45,211 nucleotides of DNA from Phycisphaerae bacterium (GTDB taxonomy: Bacteria; Planctomycetota; Phycisphaerae; UBA1845), in assembly GCA_029260235.1 (NCBI GenBank), contig JAJDDP010000084.1:1-45211 (forward strand), in the 5' to 3' direction. Below, one piece after another: positions 40,301 through 45,211 of this stretch (position 1 is the first letter of the stretch; each line of letters starts with the position of its first letter). Under the pieces are notes generated by a model that worked only from the letters and a program-made list of their open reading frames with translations, made no database searches and was not told the DNA's origin. Made by a program: the position numbers and the translations under genes.

Positions 40301-42489
40301 GGCAAGGTGCGCTGGGTAAGACGGCCCAGCGTGTCGTAGGTCATCGTCGTCGCTCGGCCCAAGGCATCGGTCTGGGACGTTCGGTTCCCTTGAGCGTTGT
40401 AGCCATAGGTGGTAACGCCGTTCTCTGCATCGGTGACCGACTTCAACCGGCCCATCAGGTCATAATCAAACCCGGTACTAACCCCAGCCTGATCAGCCTG
40501 AGCCACAAGCTGCCCGGCTGCGTCGTAGGTCGAGGTGCTCTCGCTGAGATCGTGGAAGATGGTCTTGGTCCGCTGACCACTGCCGTCGTACTCGTATCGG
40601 GTGAGTTTGGTCCGGGCGTCGGTGAAGGTGGTCAATTGGCCGTTGGCGTCGTACTCGTAGATGGACGGGTTGTTGAAGGCGTCGAGGGTGGTCTGCTTGT
40701 TGGTGTCGTAGGTGTAGGTTTGGAGCGGAACTGCAGCGCTGTTTTCCCCAAAGCGGGCAGAGACCCGGCCAATCTCGTCGTATTGGGTGCTGGTGAAGAC
40801 CTCGGCGCCTTCGGTGGGCAACTGCGTTTTGGTTACCCGGCCAAGGCTATCGTACTCGGTGGTGGTGACGCGGTCATCTCGGTCGGTGGTTTGGGTGCGT
40901 CGGCCTTCCAGGTCATAGGCGTACTCGGCCGTCGAGGTATCCGGATAGATCACCCGCGTGTTGTTACCGCGAAGGTCGTATTCGTAGGTGGTGATGCCGT
41001 CTACGTTGGTGACGGTTTCCTGCTTGCCGATCTCGTTGTAGGTGATCAGCGTTTCGTTACCGGCACCATCGACGGTGCGCGTAGCTCGGCCTTCGGCGTC
41101 GTATTCGGTGGTGGTGGTGATTTCCACCGCATCGACGGTGCGGGAGACCTTGGTCTGACGGCCTAGGTTGTCGTACTCGAAGGTGGTCGCGTTGTTCTCT
41201 GGGTCTTCCTGGCGGGTGAGGCGGCCGAAGCCGTCGTAGAAGGATTCGCTAACCCGGCCAGCCGGGTCGGTGGTTGAGGCCAGGTTCCCGCGGGTGTCAT
41301 AGGTGTAGAGGCTGACTTGATCCGCACTGCCATCGGCTGGGTGCCGGGTGACCTTGGTGAGGTTGCCGTAGTCGTCGTACTCGTTGAGGGTGAGATTGAG
41401 CAACGGGTCGGTTACTTGGGTGACCTGATTGGATGATGGGTCGTATGCGTAGGAGGTCGGATTGCCATCGAAGTTCACATCCGTCAACAAGTTGCCGTTG
41501 TCGTCGAATGTCTGCGTGGCTATGCGGGTGAGTGCATCGGTCGTTGTTGACTCAATCAGGTTGTCGTCCGGATCGTAGAGGTAGCCATACGTGGTTGCGT
41601 AGCCCAGTCCGTTTTGTTGAGAGACAACGTTACCGCGATCGTCATAGCCGTAGACGGTGGGTACGTTCAGGCGGTCATAAACCACTTCAAAGTTGGCCCC
41701 GATGCAGGGTAAGGGATCGGTCTCCGTGCAGTGGGTAAATTCGATCCGGTTGCCCTCTGCATCGACGTGCGCAATGAGGCGGCCAAAATCGTCGTAGATG
41801 TTCTTGGCTACAGAGATACCGCGGGGGTCGATGATGTCGATTAAGCCGTGGTCGGAGTTATAGACGAACTCGGTGGTGTTCTGCTCACGGTCGATGACCT
41901 GAACGAGGACGCCGCGGTCATCGTAGATGTATTCGATTTCGTTGAGGTCGGGGTCGATGACCTTGCGGACCCGGCCAGCCGAGTCGCGGACGAAGGTCAC
42001 GCTAGGCCCAGCATCGTGCTGGATGCCCCATTCGTTGAAGGTGATCCGGTTGCCATTGCGGTCGGTGATCTCGGTGAGCGTGGCAGCGCCGCTGCCAACG
42101 CCGCCGGAACGCTCGAACTTATAGGTGGCGCCGTCAGCTGTGGTCAGGATGTAGCCTTGCGGCTCCCAGAGGGTGAAACCACTGAACTCGTCGCCGAAGC
42201 CAAGGGCTGCGAACGCTGGTTCCCAGGTGTCGGGCAGGGTGCCGGTCAGTTCCAAGGTGGAAGTGCCGGTCGATGTGCGCACGAACTCGATGCTTTGGAC
42301 ATCATCCGCGATGCAAGCACCAATGACAGGAGGCCTAGGTGTCACCTCAACGGTCATTTCAAATACTTCCGTGCGGCCATCGGGCCAGGTGATGGTCGTA
42401 GCGTGACTCCGGCCTGGAGTGGCATACTCTATCGAGCCCTTTGTTTCCCTTGTCGAACCTGGCAGCCTCGCTGTCGATAGCCTCGGCAA
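37384..42489 (-). CDS. Large RHS-repeat protein with nuclease-like tip, N-terminally truncated
   Basis: A 1701-aa protein. YD repeats run from about residue 140 onward. A 90-aa non-YD insert (39838-40112) resembles a CHRD-like beta domain. A hydrophobic, PEP-containing insert lies at 38940-39095. The RHS core is conserved (YTYSAYGNLRDS, YYLRARYYDQGIGRFTSHDP, YKYCNNEPLAHYDPSG). After it come two or three membrane-like helices and a C-terminal domain with RVDYQVLDEGG and NFDLKSNDY, consistent with a PD-(D/E)xK nuclease toxin. The N-terminus is wrong: only a TTG start (42489), no signal peptide, and the first 25 residues are antisense to the PEP-CTERM gene. The real RHS sequence starts near 42415, inside a beta domain. 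It was probably cut there by a rearrangement. Confidence 0.88.
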   Translation of the reverse strand: MPRLSTARLPGSTRETKGSIEYATPGRSHATTITWPDGRTEVFEMTVEVTPRPPVIGACIADDVQSIEFVRTSTGTSTLELTGTLPDTWEPAFAALGFGDEFSGFTLWEPQGYILTTADGATYKFERSGGVGSGAATLTEITDRNGNRITFNEWGIQHDAGPSVTFVRDSAGRVRKVIDPDLNEIEYIYDDRGVLVQVIDREQNTTEFVYNSDHGLIDIIDPRGISVAKNIYDDFGRLIAHVDAEGNRIEFTHCTETDPLPCIGANFEVVYDRLNVPTVYGYDDRGNVVSQQNGLGYATTYGYLYDPDDNLIESTTTDALTRIATQTFDDNGNLLTDVNFDGNPTSYAYDPSSNQVTQVTDPLLNLTLNEYDDYGNLTKVTRHPADGSADQVSLYTYDTRGNLASTTDPAGRVSESFYDGFGRLTRQEDPENNATTFEYDNLGRQTKVSRTVDAVEITTTTEYDAEGRATRTVDGAGNETLITYNEIGKQETVTNVDGITTYEYDLRGNNTRVIYPDTSTAEYAYDLEGRRTQTTDRDDRVTTTEYDSLGRVTKTQLPTEGAEVFTSTQYDEIGRVSARFGENSAAVPLQTYTYDTNKQTTLDAFNNPSIYEYDANGQLTTFTDARTKLTRYEYDGSGQRTKTIFHDLSESTSTYDAAGQLVAQADQAGVSTGFDYDLMGRLKSVTDAENGVTTYGYNAQGNRTSQTDALGRATTMTYDTLGRLTQRTLPAIPGEGTTPFETFVHDSRGRMTSHTAFDSQVTGFGYDINSRLELKTLPYTLFGTFLHGGLGDAHCSFAYTSFDDTIALSGTMQIDPLEGYTLLIEKETSPGIYTQVASIGTGSGTSFTGSWVTPQATDVADLEASLLYITVKTATSESRGRIIGARSPFVDYAYTPGGLRTSAAAEGFEHDIRGRLTEQTKANGDVLDYLYDNAGNRTQVKVTGTGQGAASTTVNYAFDAANRLSTVSDDGGTSFTSYSYDLVGNLDTVTYPNETQADYDYDDLNRLTKITHTRDINGMPDVFSSYTYTLGPAGNRERVVELLADATTRTVDYTYDDLYRLTREVVTLASGVERTVTFEYDKVGNRTLMTEALANGGLVSVTYTYDERDRLLTETRLCDPTCAIRMNPDGTYLAYMTPEPSAWDGRALVGFGALSVACLFAPFALLGSGPLGIRARRRWRRTTAITLAMIPLFIVGPEAIAQLYNQSALHRAAEAGMVTALGVATVETEYAYDTNGNQIEKKQDGSVVGAYTYDSENRLIQYDPQQGPSGIANYSYDDDGIRNAKSVGGQITTFTTDKNQAYAQVIEERDAAGTLVVSYTYGHDLISQSRSAGPVTRYYHYDGQMSTRNLSDANVDPAQVQVTDGYTYSAYGNLRDSTGTTDNDYLYTGEQYDESVQNYYLRARYYDQGIGRFTSHDPLVGSSADPDSLHRYKYCNNEPLAHYDPSGRSLIGAVSNTGLRGLLVSTLFGAVSGVFAYLRTRSLLSAVGSFAATTALLLTSFASPLAAMGIIAYALGNTPHASSQQTTSLDPLDAAELVTIVLISALLLAASRKSGVLSTDEILTLIRRDTRTAIQNLESKVSVGGAARNAKWQNSVSSRNAGAQGSLIHAETADLMRARGLTNLRVEVSYNAEGQVVSYGQKGSIRVDYQVLDEGGKVLKNFDLKSNDYMSPSRLAEFGRRTGADMTIVNYKNLNTLATGG

Positions 42490-43264
42490 TCTCTACACGG
42501 GGAATGGTTCACCCAACGGTGCTTTTCGGGCCCGCTTCATCTCCGCGGACGGTTCTGAGGTTCGAGAAATCGGCGACCCGCTGAACGATCCTGATAATGT
42601 GCTCGTGGACGACAATGGCTACGTCGGCAATGCTGGTGATGTTCTCATCGGGGCTCCAAGTTCACTCTACGGGATCAACCCCGATTCCGACGCAACCGAC
42701 CTGCTATTCAGCGGTGCTCCGCTGGCCAACGTCGGCCAGATGGCTTTTGACAGCACTGGTCGTCTCTTTCTTGGCCAAGTCAGCGAAGGTGCGGGCATCG
42801 CAGTGATCGACAATGGCAGCATGTCGTTATTTGCCTCTCGCCCCGGTGAACGGACGGCGGGCATTGCGATCGATGACCAAGACAATCTATTTGTTTCGAC
42901 GACCTGGACCGGGTTGATCTACAAGCTTGATGCTACAGGAGTGTTCACCGACGAGCCGTTTGCAACGCTGCCGGGCACCATAAACACCATCACCTTCATT
43001 GATGAGGGCCCCATGGCAGGCGACCTGTTCGCCGCCGGTTTCGAGAGTGGAAATGTCTATCTCGTCGATGGTGAGACTGGCGACTCATCGATTTTCGTCA
43101 GTGGGTTGCAGCGAGCCAACCAAATCGTAGTGGCCCCAAGCGGCGATATGTTCGTCACCGACAACGTAGCCAACATGATATACCGGATCACGCCTGAGCC
43201 TTCGGCTCTTTCTTTGATGATTCTAGCATCGGTGCTTCTGCCAACTCGGAGGTTGGGGCGATAG
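42419..43264 (+). CDS. PEP-CTERM beta-propeller protein, 5' truncated
   Basis: A 281-aa frame beginning at GTG 42419. It contains NHL/SMP-30-like propeller repeats (GSLAVDSLGNLYTGNG, AGIAIDDQDNLFVSTTW, IVVAPSGDMFVTDN). It ends with a PEP-CTERM sorting signal: PEPSALSLMILASVLLP and a basic tail. Such signals direct export and exosortase-dependent anchoring, which requires an N-terminal signal peptide, yet the frame begins straight inside a propeller blade with none. The upstream DNA is the large RHS gene in reverse. The 5' part of this gene is therefore missing, and it is probably not functional as it stands. Confidence 0.8.
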   Translation: MAYSIEPFVSLVEPGSLAVDSLGNLYTGNGSPNGAFRARFISADGSEVREIGDPLNDPDNVLVDDNGYVGNAGDVLIGAPSSLYGINPDSDATDLLFSGAPLANVGQMAFDSTGRLFLGQVSEGAGIAVIDNGSMSLFASRPGERTAGIAIDDQDNLFVSTTWTGLIYKLDATGVFTDEPFATLPGTINTITFIDEGPMAGDLFAAGFESGNVYLVDGETGDSSIFVSGLQRANQIVVAPSGDMFVTDNVANMIYRITPEPSALSLMILASVLLPTRRLGR

Positions 43265-44400
43265 AAGGCGTGATCAATGGTCGGATGAGGTTTACCCGGC
43301 ACACTCCGGAGACGGCGGCTCCGATTTCGGTGTCGCAGAAACTAGGTCATTGGCAGCACCATCGCGGCCGATCCTCCATTTGCCGTACTCCGACATGGGG
43401 AATTTCGCAAGGACTTCACTGGATGCGGAGTGAGGTGCCGATGCCTATGCTGCGGATCTCCTGTTGCCGGAGCACCTTTTTCGGCCATTGGCAAACGAGC
43501 GTTCACACATATCGATCGACGCAGCATGCGACCTTGCGGAACCGAACTTCGGGAATAGGTCTGTCGTTGGCTATTTCATTTCGCTTTGTTGTTATCTACG
43601 GGCGGGAGCCGCTTGCGCCATGATCGCAAGCAGCTGCCCGATCTTCTCACCAGGCTCAACGCTGTCGCCGACGAATCTCACTCCACCGGCAAATCGCGTG
43701 AGGGCGCCTGCCAACGAAGACCCTCTGAAGCCGCCACCATTGGCTTCGACGAGTTGCACAGCCTCCTTGGTGGACCTGCGCCGGCTGCCGTCGTCCTCGA
43801 TAGGCTCAAGAGCTCTGCTGTCGTGGAACCATAGCGTTTAGCGGCTTCCTCGGCCACGCGGACGAAGCTATCTGGTCGTTGGTGGCGGCTTCGAGCCGGA
43901 CGAGAGCGTTTCATCAAAGACGCGTGCCGTCGTTTCCGGCGCCAAACGGTCTCACCGCCGTCACGTGAATTCATGGGCGAAGCCCGCCAATTCGAGGCGG
44001 GGCACATGAAAGCCATCAACAAAGGGCTTTCTTTTAGCTATCAGGCGTATGCCAGTTGCAATTGCGGACATTGATCAGACTGAGTTGGTCTCCTGAAACC
44101 ACGCGGAGTCTCGATCGGGACTCAACCGACCTCCGGCACCCTTGGTGTAGGGCTGGAAGAGCTGGCCGAGGGACTAGGCCGTGACACCTTGCCCCGTCGC
44201 CGAGGTTTCCGACGGGTTTGCACCTGGATCTATCAAGAAGGCCGTAGCGAAAAAGACTCCTGCTTGCTCCCGCTTGTCAATGAGGCTCAGCCTCCGACCG
44301 CGCCTTTCTTCAATTTGCGGGCGTCGGCGGTCCGTCGTGGCTCATCCTCAAAATGTTGGGTGGATTCAGCCACACGGGTGCTGCGGCAGGCCAATGGGTG
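43265..44400. other. Non-coding or decayed stretch
   Basis: More than 1.1 kb with no intact gene. On the minus strand at about 43580-43850 two frames each carry a protein-like segment (EEAAKRYGSTTAELLSLS in one, GALTRFAGGVRFVGDSVEPG in the other). This may mark a small decayed gene with a frameshift. Confidence 0.35.
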
Positions 44401-44973
44401 CTAACAACCCAGAGGGCCTGCTTGACCGCAGCCGTTGGACAGCCGCTGGGCGAGAACCCGTGAACCGGAGGCCTCTGCCAGGGCTGAGGAGCCATTCTGG
44501 CGAGCGACTGTCGATGCGTAGGGGCGGATCTTGCAGATTTGATCCCAAAGGACATCAGTCGCGCAACATCTTTCGTATTCCATAGCGTACAGGGTCATGT
44601 ACGCATCGATAAACGAAAATTCTTTCACACATATGATCGTTCTATCGTGTCCCGATACGCTGCTGATTATCCTGTTCGATACATGGGGTTTTACAGGTTC
44701 GTCTAGCTCTTCCCCTATCTTTTCTCTAGCGGCGATAAAGTCGAAATATCCGGAGGCCTTGAGTTCCAGCCAGATGTCGGCTTCACCGATGCGGCCAGTG
44801 GTGCCGTTGATGAACAGATCGATGCCGTCGATGAGCGGGGCGCCGGCCAGTTCGGACTTGGGGAAGATTAACAGCCAGCGTGTGTTCCAGGGTGATCGAC
44901 CGGTGAGGCTGAAGCTGATATCGCGCTGGGCGGTGGCGGTATTGCATCCGCCGACGGTAGGAATCAGCCTTCT
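44401..44973 (-). pseudogene. Fragment of a large secreted protein
   Basis: The minus-strand frame is open over 573 nt and bounded by stops, but no ATG, GTG or TTG occurs in its first two thirds. Its beginning reads like a C-terminal domain of a large protein: RDISFSLTGRSPWNTRWLLI, PKSELAGAPLIDGIDLFING and EADIWLELKASG. This SPWNT pattern recalls the ends of insecticidal-toxin-complex-like or neuraminidase-like proteins, but the match is loose. The later part looks like fused non-coding sequence. It is best read as a gene remnant lacking both ends. Confidence 0.4.
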
Positions 44974-45049
44974 TCAGACCAAAGCGGATGCTCCGACATC
45001 CTGGGCACCCCGCGGCGGCCAACTGGATTCTGCAGATCCGTATTTGTGA

Positions 45050-45211
45050 GGGGGAAGGGGACCGGCAAAGATTGATGGTAGCGTCAGCTTCCGCCTAACG
45101 GACTGGAGTCTTAGCCAACTGTGCAAGTTGGCGGGCGTCAGTAAGGACACGGTGGACCGTCTCACGCCGGAAACGGCCGGGCGGGTCTTCGACGAGACAC
45201 TCTCGCCCGGC
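45050..45211 (+). pseudogene. DUF932-like fragment at right edge
   Basis: The plus-strand frame is open from 45050 to the window end. It encodes KIDGSVSFRLTDWSLSQLCK and then AGVSKDTVDRLTPETAGRVF, which resembles the N-terminal part of phage/plasmid-related DUF932-like proteins. No start codon occurs in frame and a TGA lies just upstream, so the 5' end is missing or frameshifted. The rest is outside the window, so it may be intact downstream. It faces away from the minus-strand fragment at 44401-44973. Confidence 0.4.

Noticed and set aside
40108-42480. Plus-strand open frames of 352 and 210 codons with regular Val/Gly/Ile patterns
   Set aside because: They are antisense to the RHS YD repeats; the regularity mirrors the repeat period of the real gene.
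43464-44022. Genes on either strand in the 43.3-44.4 kb stretch
   Set aside because: Protein-like segments switch frame and lack starts or ribosome binding sites; at best a decayed gene.
1-45211. CRISPR arrays, rRNA and tRNA genes
   Set aside because: No evenly spaced short repeats with unique spacers, no conserved rRNA segments and no convincing tRNA cloverleaf were seen by eye; a tRNA scan was not possible.

Overview
The window looks like an accessory-rich chromosomal stretch of a Planctomycetota bacterium (Phycisphaerae-like is my best guess). This is inferred from the ECF-type sigma factor fused by a 4-nt overlap to a membrane Ser/Thr kinase, a dockerin-like secreted protein, a PEP-CTERM protein, very large RHS/YD proteins, an FGE-sulfatase protein, GC-rich codon use and loose gene packing. 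No rRNA, tRNA or CRISPR array was recognised.

Layout. 0-3.5 kb: an edge-truncated zinc-ribbon gene, then a small ORF overlapping a large serine recombinase that carries an in-frame TAA, followed by a terminator hairpin. 3.9-5.9 kb: a small membrane ORF and a Ycf46-like AAA ATPase. 6.2-9.2 kb (minus): a two-TM winged-helix-like protein and a TIGR04141/DUF6119 protein. 9.5-16.3 kb: five copies of a dispersed short repeat, between which sit a 71-aa protein, the sigma/kinase pair, a dockerin-like secreted protein and a zinc-ribbon protein. Three imperfect 71-72 bp tandem repeats lie near 15.7-15.9 kb. 16.5-22.7 kb (plus): a co-directional set of secreted or degradative enzymes: an S1/P1 nuclease fused to a DNase-I-like EEP domain, a coiled-coil lipoprotein, a 109-aa protein, a PhoD-like phosphodiesterase and a tyrosinase-like di-copper protein. 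22.9-30.2 kb: the best candidate defence region: a 207-aa HTH-like protein, an IS3 OrfA remnant, a 1221-aa STAND NTPase with a restriction-nuclease-like N-terminus and TPR-like C-terminus, and a divergent ribbon-helix-helix/423-aa pair whose promoter contains a perfect palindrome.

30.2-33.7 kb (plus): DUF3150-like, DUF1257 and DUF2997 genes followed by a run of small tightly packed genes. Their family associations suggest they belong with the AAA ATPase at 4.4 kb, so about 24 kb may have been inserted between parts of one module. 34.1-42.5 kb (minus): a secreted VWA protein translationally coupled to a short RHS fragment, an FGE-sulfatase protein and a 1701-aa RHS protein with a nuclease-like C-terminal tip. 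The short RHS fragment is a gap-free 440-bp paralogue of part of the large one. At about 42.42 kb the RHS gene abuts head-to-head a PEP-CTERM propeller gene, and both lack their expected N-termini, so this is a rearrangement or assembly junction. 43.3-45.2 kb holds gene fragments only.

All family assignments are from reading motifs by eye; no database search was run.
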